A DNA stretch of 64,000 nt from Arthrobacter sp. C2 (GCA_024207135.1 CP042428.1:2170001-2234000), one strand, 5' to 3'; numbered from the stretch's first letter, positions 16,925 to 26,235 are shown. Notes: generated by a model from the sequence alone, not told the origin. Numbers and translations: made by a program.

Positions 16925-18930
16925 CGCGATACTCCTGGGGAAACTGGTTCGTGGCTGGCCCAGAAGTGTTCCGGGTGCTCCCCGGCCGGGACGAAGTCGG
17001 TGGGACGGTTCGGATCCGCCGCGGCCCGCTGGGAGCGTTCGGCGAACCGGTCCCCCGGCGCGAACGAGTACGGGGAGGGCACCGTGCCGGGGATCTGGTG
17101 CAGGCGGGCGGCGCCGGATTCGATCGAGAGCACCGCGCCCAGCAGGCCCTGGGTGTACTCGTGCGCCGGGGCGGCGAGCACCGCCGGGACCGGGCCGGAT
17201 TCGACGACCTGCCCGGCGTACATCACCGTCACACGGTGCGCCAGCGAGGCGACCAGTGCCAGGTCGTGGCTGACAAAGACCATCGCGAAGCCCAGGGTTT
17301 CGCGCAGCTCGTTGAGCAGGTCCACGACCTGCTTCTGCACCGTGACATCCAGCGCGGTGGTCGGCTCGTCGCAGACCACGAGCTTGGGCTTGCGGCTCAA
17401 GGCCATGGCGATGAGCACGCGCTGGCGCTGCCCGCCGGAAAGCTCGTGCGGGTAGGAGCGCAGCGTGCGCACCGGGTCGAGCTTGACCAGGCGCAGCAGT
17501 TCGGCGGGGCTGGTGCGCCCGCCGCGCTTGGTGAGCTGGCGCAGCTGGTCTCCGACCAGCATCGAGGGGTTCAGCGAGGACAGCGCATCCTGGTAGACCA
17601 TCGCGATCTGCTCGCCGCGCAGTCCCTTGTAGACCTTGTCGTCCCCGGCGATGTGGTTTCCGTCGGGACCGGCGGGCAGCAGTTCCTTGTCCCCGAACTT
17701 GATGGAGCCGGTGACCACGGCGGTGTCCGGCAGCAGGCCCATGATGGCCAGCGAGGTGATCGACTTGCCGCAGCCTGATTCCCCGACCAGCGCCATGGTC
17801 TCGCCCTCGCGGACGGTGAAGGAGACGTTGTCCACGATCCGGGTCTCGCCGAAGCGGGCCGGGAAGCGGATCGAGAGGTCCCTGACCTCCAGGATGGTCT
17901 TCGGCTCCCCGGTCGAGGAATCGAGCACCAGGCGGTCGGTGCGCCTGGCCTCGGTGGCCGCGAGCAGCTCGAGCTCGGCGCGCAGGCGGGCCAGCGCGGC
18001 GGTGTCGACGGCCGGCTTGGCGGCCTTGGCCGCGGCCCGCTCCGAGGTGGAGGCCGACTTCCGGGTGGACTTGGGGTTCACCAGCGCGTCGGTCATGCCC
18101 TCGGCCAGGATGTTCAGCGCCAGCACCGTGAGCAGGATGGTCACGCCGGCGAAGGTGGTGGCCCACCAGGCGCCGTTGAGCACCAGGGTGCGGCCGTAGG
18201 AGATCACGTTGCCCCAGCTGGGCGCTGGGTCCTGGATGCCCGCGCCCAGGAAGGACAGCGAGGCCTCGAGGATGATGGCGTCGGCGACCATGATGGTGGC
18301 GAAGACCAGCACCGGGGCGGCGCAGTTGCGCAGCACGTGGGTGCCCAGGATGTAGAAGCGGCCGGCGCCGATGACGCGTTCGGCGCGCACGTAGTCCTCG
18401 CCCCATTGGGCCAGCACGTTGGCGCGGACCACGCGGGCGATCTGCGGGGTGTAGATGATCGCGATCGACAGGATGATCACCGGCAGCGAGTTGCCCAGCG
18501 AGGCCAGCAGCGCGGCGGCCAGGGCGATGCCCGGGAAGGCCATGAGCATGTCCATGATGCGCATGATGGTCTCGTTGGCCCACTTGGCGCTGGTGGCGGC
18601 AAGCGCGCCGAGCAGCCCGCCCATCACCAGGGCCAGGGCTACCGAACCAAGGCCGACCAGCAGCGAAGCCTGGGCGCCGAAGAGCAGGCGCGAAAGGATG
18701 TCGCGGCCCAGCCGGTCGGTGCCGAAGGGGTTTTCGCCGCTGGGGCCCTGGGCGGGGATGCCGGAGGCGAGCGGGTCCTGCGGGGCCAGCATGGGTGCCA
18801 GGAGCGCCGCGAGGGCGACCAGCACCAGGAAGGCCAGGGAAATCTTGGAGCCCAGCGGCAGCGCGGTGAAGCGCGTGCCGCCGGCGCTCAGGCGGGAAAC
18901 AAGTCCGTTGCGGGGGGCGAGGAGAGCCAT
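16921..18930 (-). CDS. siaG: Sialic acid ABC importer, fused permease (DppC type) and ATPase (DppD type)
   Basis: 669 aa, about twice the length of a single subunit. Residues 28-50 are a first membrane span. Residues about 85-280 form a BPD_transp_1 permease with the cytoplasmic EAA-like loop (WGEDYVRAERVIGAG). An Ala/Lys-rich linker spans about 285-345. From 347 a full ATPase follows, with Walker A GESGCGKS at 383-390, the LSGGQ signature at 497-501 and Walker B with DEP at 516-523, ending in an oligopeptide/dipeptide-type C-terminal domain. It starts 4 bases after siaF stops and overlaps siaI. The frame is continuous, so the fusion is not a sequencing break. The same fusion is known in the corynebacterial SiaG. 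Confidence 0.87.
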   Translation of the reverse strand: MALLAPRNGLVSRLSAGGTRFTALPLGSKISLAFLVLVALAALLAPMLAPQDPLASGIPAQGPSGENPFGTDRLGRDILSRLLFGAQASLLVGLGSVALALVMGGLLGALAATSAKWANETIMRIMDMLMAFPGIALAAALLASLGNSLPVIILSIAIIYTPQIARVVRANVLAQWGEDYVRAERVIGAGRFYILGTHVLRNCAAPVLVFATIMVADAIILEASLSFLGAGIQDPAPSWGNVISYGRTLVLNGAWWATTFAGVTILLTVLALNILAEGMTDALVNPKSTRKSASTSERAAAKAAKPAVDTAALARLRAELELLAATEARRTDRLVLDSSTGEPKTILEVRDLSIRFPARFGETRIVDNVSFTVREGETMALVGESGCGKSITSLAIMGLLPDTAVVTGSIKFGDKELLPAGPDGNHIAGDDKVYKGLRGEQIAMVYQDALSSLNPSMLVGDQLRQLTKRGGRTSPAELLRLVKLDPVRTLRSYPHELSGGQRQRVLIAMALSRKPKLVVCDEPTTALDVTVQKQVVDLLNELRETLGFAMVFVSHDLALVASLAHRVTVMYAGQVVESGPVPAVLAAPAHEYTQGLLGAVLSIESGAARLHQIPGTVPSPYSFAPGDRFAERSQRAAADPNRPTDFVPAGEHPEHFWASHEPVSPGVSR

Positions 18931-18934
18931 GAAG

Positions 18935-19891
18935 TTACACCGTCCTGATGCGCGGGTTGATGAGCAGGTAGAGCAGGTCCACGGCGATGTTGACCAGCAC
19001 GAAGGTGACCGCGATGGCCAGCACCACGCCCTGGACCAGGTTCACGTCGGAGTTGGTGATGCCGTTCATGATCAGCTGGCCCATGCCGGGCAGCGAGAAG
19101 ATCATCTCGATCACCACGGCGCCGCCGAGCAGGTACCCGATGCGCAGGCCCAGCACGGTGACCGGGGTGACCAGCGCGTTGCGCAGCACGTTGCGGGTCA
19201 GCACCTCGCCGCGGGGCACGCCGTTGCCGATGGCCGTGCGGACGTAGTCCTTGTCCAGTTCCTCGACCATCGAGGTGCGCACCACGCGGATCAGCGAGGC
19301 GGAGACCGGGATGGCCAGTGCGAGTGCGGGAAGGGTCATGTGGGCCAGCCAGCCGCCGAGCCCGGTGCCCGCGGCGGCCGCGCCGCCGGAGGGGAAGAGC
19401 GGGTTGGCGCCCAGGGCGAGCCACTGGATCAGCAGGATGCCCAGCCAGAAGGACGGGGTGGCGATCGCGGCAATCGAGAAGACGCGGACCAGCTGGTCGG
19501 GCCAGCGGTCCCGGTAGAGGGCGCCGAGCACGCCGAAGAGAAGGGAAAGAACCACGGCGATCACCACGCCGAAGAAGGTCAGCTGCAGGGTCAGCGGGAA
19601 CGCGTTGGCGATCATTTCGCCGACCGGGCGGGCCGGCGGGGTGGTGGTGCCGAAGTCCAGCCGGATCAGCCGGGCCAGGAAGGAGACGTACTGGATGACC
19701 AGCGGGTCGTTGAGCCCGCGCTCCTCGCGGTAGGCGTCCTTGGCCGCCGCGCTGGCGCCTTCGCCCAGGGCGGAGGTGGCCTCGTCACCGGGTGCAAGTT
19801 TAAGGATGATGAAGACCAGGAAGGTGACTCCCAGGATCATCAGGGGCAGGGCGGCGAGGCGGCGTAGCAGCAGCCGTAGGAGGGTTCCCAC
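18935..19891 (-). CDS. siaF: Sialic acid ABC importer, permease (DppB type)
   Basis: 318 aa, six membrane spans. The N-terminal span LMILGVTFLVFIILKLAPGD is characteristic of DppB. The EAA loop lies around EELDKDYVRTAIGNGVPRG, and the C-terminus ends DLLYLLINPRIRTV. The GTG at 19891 is chosen because GGAG (minus strand, 19902-19899) lies 7 bases upstream; an ATG at 19915 in the same frame would place that ribosome site inside the gene. It lies 108 bases after siaE and 4 bases before siaG. Confidence 0.87.
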   Translation of the reverse strand: MGTLLRLLLRRLAALPLMILGVTFLVFIILKLAPGDEATSALGEGASAAAKDAYREERGLNDPLVIQYVSFLARLIRLDFGTTTPPARPVGEMIANAFPLTLQLTFFGVVIAVVLSLLFGVLGALYRDRWPDQLVRVFSIAAIATPSFWLGILLIQWLALGANPLFPSGGAAAAGTGLGGWLAHMTLPALALAIPVSASLIRVVRTSMVEELDKDYVRTAIGNGVPRGEVLTRNVLRNALVTPVTVLGLRIGYLLGGAVVIEMIFSLPGMGQLIMNGITNSDVNLVQGVVLAIAVTFVLVNIAVDLLYLLINPRIRTV

Positions 19892-19999
19892 GCAAGAACT
19901 CCGATGGGTAGGCAATGAGTTGGCAAGGGGTGTTGCAGGAGGGGGGCGGTTGCGCCGCCGACTTGGGAGAATCGGCGGCGCAACCGGAACAATCGAGGG

Positions 20000-21613
20000 C
20001 TAGGCCTTGGGGGCCACGCCGACGAAGGAGATGCCGGTGGTCGGAAGCGGCTTGAAGCCCTCGAGCTTCTTCTCGTCCCAGGCGGTCGGCAGCTGGCGGT
20101 GCAGCACCGGGTACAGCGGAACCTGGTCGGAGAGCAGGTTGATGGCTTCGGTCCAGGCCTTGACGGCACCGGCCTCGTCCTTGGACTTCACTGCCGCATC
20201 GAGCATGCCCTGCAGCGCCTTGTATTCGGCGGCCTTGGACCAGCGGAAGCGGTTGGTCGGCCAGACATCGCCGCGGTAGAACCAGCTCAGCAGCAGATCC
20301 AGGTCGTTGCCGAAGACCGAGGGGTCGCCCGGGGCGGCCACGATGGTGAACTTCCCGGTGTCGACGCGCTCGGTGTACAGGGCACCGGACTGCAGGTTCT
20401 GCATGGTGACCTTGACGCCCGGGAGCTTGTTCCAGGATTCGAGCAGCAGCGGGGCGATGTCCTTGACCCAGGAGGTGTCGGTGGTCAGCAACTCGATCTC
20501 GAGGTTGGTGACGCCGGCTTCCTTGAACAGGGCCTCGGCCTTGGCGCCGTCGTAGCCGTAGACGTTGGCGGCCTTGACGTACTGCGGGTGGGTTTCCTGC
20601 ACGTAGGAGGTGGCCGGCTTGGCGTTGCCCAGCAATGCGCGGTCGATGATGGTCTGCGTGTCGGTGGCGTAGTGGAATGCCTGGCGCACGCGCTTGTCGG
20701 CGAACGGGCCGGACTCGCAGTTGAACATCAGGAAGAGCAGGCCGAAGGACTGCACGGATTCGACATTCATCTTGGACTTGAGGCGGTCGACGTCCAGGTA
20801 CGGGACGTCCTCGATGGCTGCGACGCGGCCGGATTCGGCAGCGGTGACGCGGGCTGCGGCGTCCGAGAGCAGGTACCAGGTCATGGTGTCCGCCTTGGCC
20901 GCGTAGGCGCCGTTGTAGTCGGCGAATTTCTCGAAGACGATCTTGTCGTCCTTGGTGGCGGAGACCAGCTTGTACGGGCCCGAGCCGACCGGGGCTGCGT
21001 CGAATGCCGCCTGGTCCGCGGAGGCAACCTTCTTCGGGACGATCTTGACCACGGAGATGCGGGTGGCGAAGAGCGGGAAGGCGTAGTTCAGGGTGAACAC
21101 GACGGTGTCTTCGCCCTTGGCCTTGACGGACTTGATGAACGGGACGAACTGTGCGAACAGCGAGGCGTTCTTGGTGTCGGTGACTCGATCGAAGGAGTAG
21201 ACGACGTCCTCCACGGTGACCGGGTCGCCGTTGTGGAACTTGGCGCCGGAGCGAAGCTTGACTTCCCAGCTGGTGTCGGTCAGCTGCTTCGGGTCGGCGG
21301 CGGCCAGCGCCAGGTACGGCTCGCGGGTTGCCGGGTGCAGGTCGACTAGCCCCTCGAAGATGTGCATGTTGGCGGCGAACGGGGTGGCGCCGGAGGAAGT
21401 CATCGGGTCGAAACCGGTGGACAGGGCGTAGGAAATGCCGGCTTCCAGGTGGGTGGCGGCACCCGTGGCGGCGGCGCTGCCGCCGGTTGCGGTCCCTGGG
21501 CTCGAGCAGGCCGCAACCGTTGCCGAGAAGGCAGCTGCTGCACCAAGCATGCCGGTCATCTTGAGAAATTCACGACGGCCACGGGGCTTGCTGGCCAAAT
21601 CCTTGATGGTCAT
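20000..21613 (-). CDS. siaE: Sialic acid ABC importer, lipoprotein substrate-binding protein (SBP family 5)
   Basis: 537 aa. The N-terminus has a Tat-like RRxFLK segment ([11 protein letters not shown]) and then a lipobox ending VAAC, so it is probably exported folded and lipid-anchored. The mature part is an SBP_bac_5 protein: [17 protein letters not shown], then [19 protein letters not shown]. Members of this class bind peptides, nickel or, in actinobacterial nan loci, sialic acid. It is the first gene of the operon, behind a ribosome site (AAAGAG, 7 bases from ATG) and a palindrome suited to the GntR regulator. Its ligand is inferred from the neighbouring nan genes. Confidence 0.88.
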   Translation of the reverse strand: MTIKDLASKPRGRREFLKMTGMLGAAAAFSATVAACSSPGTATGGSAAATGAATHLEAGISYALSTGFDPMTSSGATPFAANMHIFEGLVDLHPATREPYLALAAADPKQLTDTSWEVKLRSGAKFHNGDPVTVEDVVYSFDRVTDTKNASLFAQFVPFIKSVKAKGEDTVVFTLNYAFPLFATRISVVKIVPKKVASADQAAFDAAPVGSGPYKLVSATKDDKIVFEKFADYNGAYAAKADTMTWYLLSDAAARVTAAESGRVAAIEDVPYLDVDRLKSKMNVESVQSFGLLFLMFNCESGPFADKRVRQAFHYATDTQTIIDRALLGNAKPATSYVQETHPQYVKAANVYGYDGAKAEALFKEAGVTNLEIELLTTDTSWVKDIAPLLLESWNKLPGVKVTMQNLQSGALYTERVDTGKFTIVAAPGDPSVFGNDLDLLLSWFYRGDVWPTNRFRWSKAAEYKALQGMLDAAVKSKDEAGAVKAWTEAINLLSDQVPLYPVLHRQLPTAWDEKKLEGFKPLPTTGISFVGVAPKA

Positions 21614-21653
21614 ATCTAATCTCTTTCATTTCCAAGACGGTGAAAGTCGGACG

Positions 21654-21665
21654 TAGGACGTCCTA
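21654..21665. promoter_or_regulatory. Candidate NanR (GntR) operator
   Basis: TAGGACGTCCTA is a perfect 12-bp palindrome in the siaE-nanR intergenic region, 41 bases upstream of the siaE start. FCD-type GntR proteins bind short palindromes of this size. It is the only clear one here, so NanR repression of the sia-nan operon is the simplest reading. Confidence 0.6.
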
Positions 21666-21790
21666 TGCTGTGAGATAGACTGTAAGCGCCATCACCACCA
21701 CACGTCAACCGCGTCACATTGGAAACCTTGCATCATCATTGATTCAGCAGGGAATCTTCACCGCCCATCCGAAAGGGGAATCAGCCGCTC

Positions 21791-22525
21791 ATGATCGTCT
21801 CGCGACCACCTCGTCTCGATGCCCACGCCAGGCTGCGTGCGCTCACCTCCGACATCACCGACCTGATCCTGGACCGCGGCCTATTGCCGGGAGATGCCAT
21901 GCCCACCGAGCAGGAGCTCATGGCGGAACTGGGCGTGGGGCGCAACACCCTGCGCGAGGCCATCAAGGTCCTGCAGGCCCTGGGCGTGGTGGAAATCCGC
22001 CACGGCTTCGGCATGTTCGTGGCCGAGGAGAACCTCGTGGCCCTGTCCGACTCGCTGACCTTCCGCGGGCAGATGTCGCTGCGCCACAAGGGGCACGAGG
22101 CCAATGAGCTCGTGGACGTGCGCCAGGCGCTCGAGGCCGGGCTCGTGGGGACGGCCATGTCGGCGATCACCGAGCACCACCTGGCCGAACTCGAAGCCAC
22201 CGTGGTGGACATGGAGCGGCTCGCAGCCGAAGGCCACAGCTTCATCGACGCCGACAGGAATTTCCACCGGATCCTGTTCGAGCCGCTGAACAACCAACTG
22301 CTGAGCAACCTCCTGGGCGTCTTCTGGGATGTGTACCGCACCATCCACCAGAGCATCGATGCCAAGGACAGCACCCGCGCGCATCTTGCCGAAACCGCGC
22401 ATTCGCACCGCGAACTTTTCGAGGCAGTGAAGTCCGGCGACAAGCCGCTGGCCAGCTCGCTGCTCGCCTGCCACTTCGACGGGATCCGCGGCCAGCTCGC
22501 GGACTTCAACGCCCCGGCCGGCTAG
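21791..22525 (+). CDS. nanR: GntR-family (FCD) regulator of the sialic acid operon
   Basis: 244 aa. The winged helix-turn-helix is at residues about 10-75 (PTEQELMAELGVGRNTLREA then GVVEIRHGFGMFV). The C-terminal FCD effector domain contains the metal-binding His/Asp positions (DADRNFHRILFE, HSHRELFEAV). It is divergent from siaE with the palindrome between them. FCD regulators of nan loci usually respond to sialic acid or a phosphorylated amino sugar. Its stop overlaps the convergent thioesterase stop in CTAG at 22522-22525. Confidence 0.85.
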   Translation: MIVSRPPRLDAHARLRALTSDITDLILDRGLLPGDAMPTEQELMAELGVGRNTLREAIKVLQALGVVEIRHGFGMFVAEENLVALSDSLTFRGQMSLRHKGHEANELVDVRQALEAGLVGTAMSAITEHHLAELEATVVDMERLAAEGHSFIDADRNFHRILFEPLNNQLLSNLLGVFWDVYRTIHQSIDAKDSTRAHLAETAHSHRELFEAVKSGDKPLASSLLACHFDGIRGQLADFNAPAG

Positions 22526-23088
22526 CCCCAGAGGTGCGGCGCCGGCCTTCGGGCGCCGGGCAACGCGGTGTCCTCGCGCCAGCGCGCCACCCAATCGGGC
22601 AGCACCAGGTCCGCTGGAACTTCCAGCCCCACCGCGGCGAGGATCTCTTCGTTGGACACCGGGCCCTTCCTGGAGAGCAACCGGGTGGCCATCGTTGCGT
22701 GCACGTAGATCTCACCGTCCGCGACCATCCGCTGCTCAAAGTAGATGCACTTGTCGTCCATGCCCAGGATGCGGGTTTCCTGCGTGAACTTCTGGTTGAA
22801 GATCACGGACTTGCGGAAGGAAATGGTCTCGGCCTGGACCACCGGGGTCCACTTGTTCTTCTTCATCACGTTCCACACCCCGGCGCGGACCATGAGATCG
22901 AACCGGCCAAGGTCGAAGAGCGAGAAGTACATGCCGTTGTTGATGTGTCCGGCCACGTCGATGTCGGTGAGCAGCGCCCGCATCGGCACCGACGAGGTGT
23001 CGAACATGGACAGCTTGGGGCGCTTGCCGGCAGTGGCAAGCAGGATCAGGAGGCGAAAGAGAGCATGCATGAACCCCATCCTACTCAT
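22522..23088 (-). CDS. Acyl-CoA thioesterase-like hotdog protein
   Basis: 188 aa, single hotdog fold of the 4HBT/YbgC-THEM6 type. The block TDIDVAGHINNGMYFSLFDL holds the Asp and the His-Asn-Asn that mark this fold. It would hydrolyse acyl-CoA or a related thioester, substrate unknown. A short hydrophobic N-terminal stretch (LFRLLILLATAG) could be a membrane contact. Start at 23088, with a second in-frame Met a few codons later. It is convergent to nanR and divergent from the MFS gene. Confidence 0.78.
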   Translation of the reverse strand: MSRMGFMHALFRLLILLATAGKRPKLSMFDTSSVPMRALLTDIDVAGHINNGMYFSLFDLGRFDLMVRAGVWNVMKKNKWTPVVQAETISFRKSVIFNQKFTQETRILGMDDKCIYFEQRMVADGEIYVHATMATRLLSRKGPVSNEEILAAVGLEVPADLVLPDWVARWREDTALPGARRPAPHLWG

Positions 23089-23175
23089 GGGTAACTTACC
23101 TGTCGCCCATTTTGTCGCGCGCTAGTGATTGACTTATATCAATGAGTTGATTCAAGATGGAACCCGGACACCACC

Positions 23176-24492
23176 GTGCTTCCGGACATCGCATCCATCT
23201 TCAGGACCCCCACCATGGCCCCGCGCGCGCTTCGACCCTTCGCCCATCGCGATTACCGCATCCTGCTCATTGCCATGGCCATCAGCGTCTTTGCCCATGG
23301 AATGTGGGCCGTGGCCATGGTCTACCAGGTCAAGCACCTGGGCGGCGGCCCGGCCCAGCTTTCGGTGGTGGCCACCGCAACCTCGCTCGGCCTGCTTGGC
23401 TTCGTGCTCATTGGCGGCATCACCGCGGACCGGGTCAGCTGCCGGAAAATCATAATCGCCGTCGAGGCCGTCTCGCTAACGGTGATGAGCACCCTGTCGG
23501 TCCTGGCACTCACCGGTTCCATCCAGCTCTGGCACCTCGCCGTGGCAGGTTTCATCCAGGGCGCCGGTGCCGCATTCTTCTTTCCCGCATACTCGGCGCT
23601 GCTTCCCAGGATCCTGCCGGCCGAGGACCTGTTGGCCGCAAACGGCATGGAGGGAATGTTTCGCCCGGTGCTGCAGCAGGCCGCGGGTCCCGCCATCGCC
23701 GGCGTGCTCGTCGCATCCTTTGCGCCCTCGATGGCGATAGTCGGGATTGCCGCCTGCCACCTGGTGGCCTTCGTGGTGTTGAACCTTCTTGGCCACCACC
23801 GCGCCTACGACGCGCACCTGGAACCCGACCAGAAGCGCCCCAGCGTCCTGGCCGACCTCCGCGAGGCGGTCAGCTACACGCTGGGCACCCCGTGGCTGCT
23901 GTGGACCCTGTTGTTTGCCGTTGTCGCCGTGCTCAGTTTCATTGGCCCGATCGAGGTTCTGCTGCCCTTCGTCGTGGAGGACCAGCTCAACGGCAACGCA
24001 AAGACCTTCGGCTTCATGCTGGCGGCTTTCGGCATCGGCAGTGCGCTGGGCTCGATGGTCACCGCATCGCTTCCCTTGCCGCGGCGCTATCTGACCTTCA
24101 TGATGGCGTTCTGGGCCTTTGGCACGATCCCCCTGGCGTTCATCGGGTTGACCCGATCCCCATGGCAGCTGGCCGCACTATTGGTCGTCGTGGGAATCAC
24201 CGGAGGACTCGGGCAGGTCATCTGGGGAACGCTGTTGCAGCGCCGGGTGCCGACCCACATGCTCGGGCGGGTGTCCTCATTGGACTTCTTCGTCTCGCTG
24301 GCTCTCATGCCCGTGTCGATGGCGCTTGCCGGCCCGCTGGGTGCAATCATGCCGCTGTGGATCATCTTCGTGGTGGCGGGTGTGGCTTCACCGGTGATCG
24401 GCGTCCTGGCTTGGTTTGCAGGGCGAATGTACCGGGACGAGATCGATCATCCGCTCGACCGGGTGGATGCTCCGCAGCAGGCCGACGCCTGA
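23176..24492 (+). CDS. MFS exporter (EntS/MFS_3-like)
   Basis: 438 aa, 12 predicted spans. Typical blocks are APRALRPFAHRDYRILLIAM, then MWAVAMVYQVKHLGGGPAQL (loss of charge pairing and GG as in EntS-type transporters) and GLLGFVLIGGITADR. Family members export siderophores, macrolides or other small molecules. GTG 23176 is used; ATG 23215 (AGGAC 7 bases upstream) is a serious alternative that would remove 13 residues. It is a single gene closed by a hairpin just after the stop. The substrate is unknown. Confidence 0.75.
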   Translation: MLPDIASIFRTPTMAPRALRPFAHRDYRILLIAMAISVFAHGMWAVAMVYQVKHLGGGPAQLSVVATATSLGLLGFVLIGGITADRVSCRKIIIAVEAVSLTVMSTLSVLALTGSIQLWHLAVAGFIQGAGAAFFFPAYSALLPRILPAEDLLAANGMEGMFRPVLQQAAGPAIAGVLVASFAPSMAIVGIAACHLVAFVVLNLLGHHRAYDAHLEPDQKRPSVLADLREAVSYTLGTPWLLWTLLFAVVAVLSFIGPIEVLLPFVVEDQLNGNAKTFGFMLAAFGIGSALGSMVTASLPLPRRYLTFMMAFWAFGTIPLAFIGLTRSPWQLAALLVVVGITGGLGQVIWGTLLQRRVPTHMLGRVSSLDFFVSLALMPVSMALAGPLGAIMPLWIIFVVAGVASPVIGVLAWFAGRMYRDEIDHPLDRVDAPQQADA

Positions 24493-24494
24493 GT

Positions 24495-24530
24495 TGTCCC
24501 GGGCCATGTTCCGCAACATGGCCCAGGACA
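24495..24530 (+). terminator. Hairpin after the MFS gene
   Basis: A 16-bp stem with one mismatch (TGTCCCGGGCCATGTT with AACATGGCCCAGGACA, CCGC loop) starts 3 bases after the stop. No T-run follows, so it may be a weak terminator or an mRNA 3' stabiliser. Confidence 0.55.
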
Positions 24531-24635
24531 CCAAACGGCCCCGGATGGTGTGCCTGTGGAAAACCTCTCCCAAACATTTGGCAACGGGGTTAGGATGTCT
24601 GCTAATTGACTCCAACCGAATCGTAGGCCGTTGGC

Positions 24636-25289
24636 ATGTTTGCGAAATTCAAAAAGGTCATGCTCGTATTCTGCTCCGGCGCGCTCGTGCTCACTGCGGC
24701 GGGATGCGGCGGAAGCGCCGAACCGCTCGAGCCAACCAAGTCGCCTCCGACGCCTGAAGCAACCGCAACGAGTTCCCCTCCGACGCCATCGCCGACCCCC
24801 AGCGCGAAGCCAACTCCCACACCGGTTGCGGGAAGTTCCAAAGGCCCCGCAAAGAACTGGCCGATTCCGGAGATGCCCGAGGCTGCGAAGAAAAAGAACG
24901 AGGCTGGGATCAAGGCTTTTGCCGAGTACTACTACGAACTCGTTGAGTACACGATCCAAACGAACGACACGAAACCAATCAAACAGGTGACAGAACGTAC
25001 CTGTGTCGAATGTGCCAGCGGTTTCATTGATCCGTTCGACAACAACAGGAAGGCAGGATCGTGGCTGGCTGGTGCGGACTTTGAAATCACCGTCACCAAA
25101 AGCATCCTGCAGCCCAAGAACGGAGTAGTGCTCTACACATCCACCCAAAGCGAAATGGTGGCGTACATGAGCGACGGGACAAGACAAGGAGTTTTCCCTG
25201 CGAGCGACAAGCCATTTCCGGCCACCATGCTCCTCAGCTGGGATGACGGATGGTCGGTGGAGACTCTCGAATACCTAGACGTGAAATGA
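24636..25289 (+). CDS. DUF6318-type lipoprotein
   Basis: 217 aa. Signal peptide with lipobox TAAGC at the first 24 residues, then a Pro/Thr/Ser-rich spacer (PTKSPPTPEATATSS...) that probably spans the peptidoglycan. The globular part contains FAEYYYELVEYTIQTNDTKP and a CxxC-like pair (TCVECASG), a layout typical of the DUF6318 lipoproteins of Micrococcaceae. Function unknown. It stops 1 base before the next start, so the two form an operon. Codon use is clearly less GC-biased than that of the neighbours. Confidence 0.75.
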   Translation: MFAKFKKVMLVFCSGALVLTAAGCGGSAEPLEPTKSPPTPEATATSSPPTPSPTPSAKPTPTPVAGSSKGPAKNWPIPEMPEAAKKKNEAGIKAFAEYYYELVEYTIQTNDTKPIKQVTERTCVECASGFIDPFDNNRKAGSWLAGADFEITVTKSILQPKNGVVLYTSTQSEMVAYMSDGTRQGVFPASDKPFPATMLLSWDDGWSVETLEYLDVK

Positions 25290-25290
25290 C

Positions 25291-26235
25291 ATGTCCGGCC
25301 GCATCTGCAGCAGAACACTTGTTGCTGTTCTCTCGTTGTTGATCGCATGCATTGCCCTTGCAGCACCGGCGAATGCGCAAACAGGATGCGTTGAATACAC
25401 GAAGGTGGGCGGTCGTCACATGACCATCGAAGTGACGTGTCCACCGAAAAATGTTGAGAACTCCAGCAATTTCGCCCACCTCCCAGGGAAATCAAAGACC
25501 GTTTCAAACGGACCTAAGCTTCGATACGACGTGGAATACTTCAGCGAATGCACCCCGGATCTCACTCTGGCTCGAGGCTGCAACGCAATCTCTGATCCAA
25601 CTTGCCCGGGTGGCGGCTATCGAATCGTGCGGACCATTCGGGCAGTCAACGGTCCTCGAGCTGGCCAAGTAGTTTCCGTTACGCAATACTGCCAAGTTGA
25701 ACCGCCGACCACCATCCCGGGCGCGGAAGACGACATCGCAAAGGTTGGCCTCAGCGACTTCCGAAGGCTGCCGATCTTGGCTTCGACCATTGTCAGCCAG
25801 CCCGAGAACTTCTCGCTGCGCAACGGACACGCTCACATGTATGCGGAGTCCGAACCCCAGGACTTCAACATCACCCTGTACGACCAGGACATCCGGGTGC
25901 GGGCGATCCCCGTTTCATACCTGTGGACCTACGGCGACGGAACCTCCCGGACGCTCGCATTCCCCGGCGGCCCCGTGGCCGAGCGCGGCTTCGACGAGGC
26001 CACCAGCACCAGCCACGTCTACCAGGACACCGGCGACTTCAGGGTCGGCCTGACCACCCGGTTCCGCGGTGAATACTCGACCGAGGGCGGCCCCTGGACC
26101 CCGATCCCGGGCGTCGCCAACGTGCCCAGCGAACAGGTCACGATGAGCGTGTGGCGGACCAGGAAGATCCTGGTCGCCGAAAACTGCACCCGGAACCCCC
26201 ACGCACCGGGCTGCGCTTCCCTGTTCGACAAGTAG
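25291..26235 (+). CDS. Secreted protein with PKD-like domain
   Basis: 314 aa. Sec signal peptide (LIACIALAAPANAQ) with no lipobox, then a Cys-containing region without known match. From about residue 190 there is a PKD-like beta-sandwich: VSYLWTYGDGTSRTL is the WxxGDG hallmark, with YQDTGDFRVGLTTRF after it. PKD folds usually mediate surface or polysaccharide contacts. It is paired with the lipoprotein upstream, a recurrent arrangement in this group, and the two may interact at the surface. Base composition changes inside the gene: the first 570 bases are AT-richer than the last 370. Confidence 0.72.
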   Translation: MSGRICSRTLVAVLSLLIACIALAAPANAQTGCVEYTKVGGRHMTIEVTCPPKNVENSSNFAHLPGKSKTVSNGPKLRYDVEYFSECTPDLTLARGCNAISDPTCPGGGYRIVRTIRAVNGPRAGQVVSVTQYCQVEPPTTIPGAEDDIAKVGLSDFRRLPILASTIVSQPENFSLRNGHAHMYAESEPQDFNITLYDQDIRVRAIPVSYLWTYGDGTSRTLAFPGGPVAERGFDEATSTSHVYQDTGDFRVGLTTRFRGEYSTEGGPWTPIPGVANVPSEQVTMSVWRTRKILVAENCTRNPHAPGCASLFDK

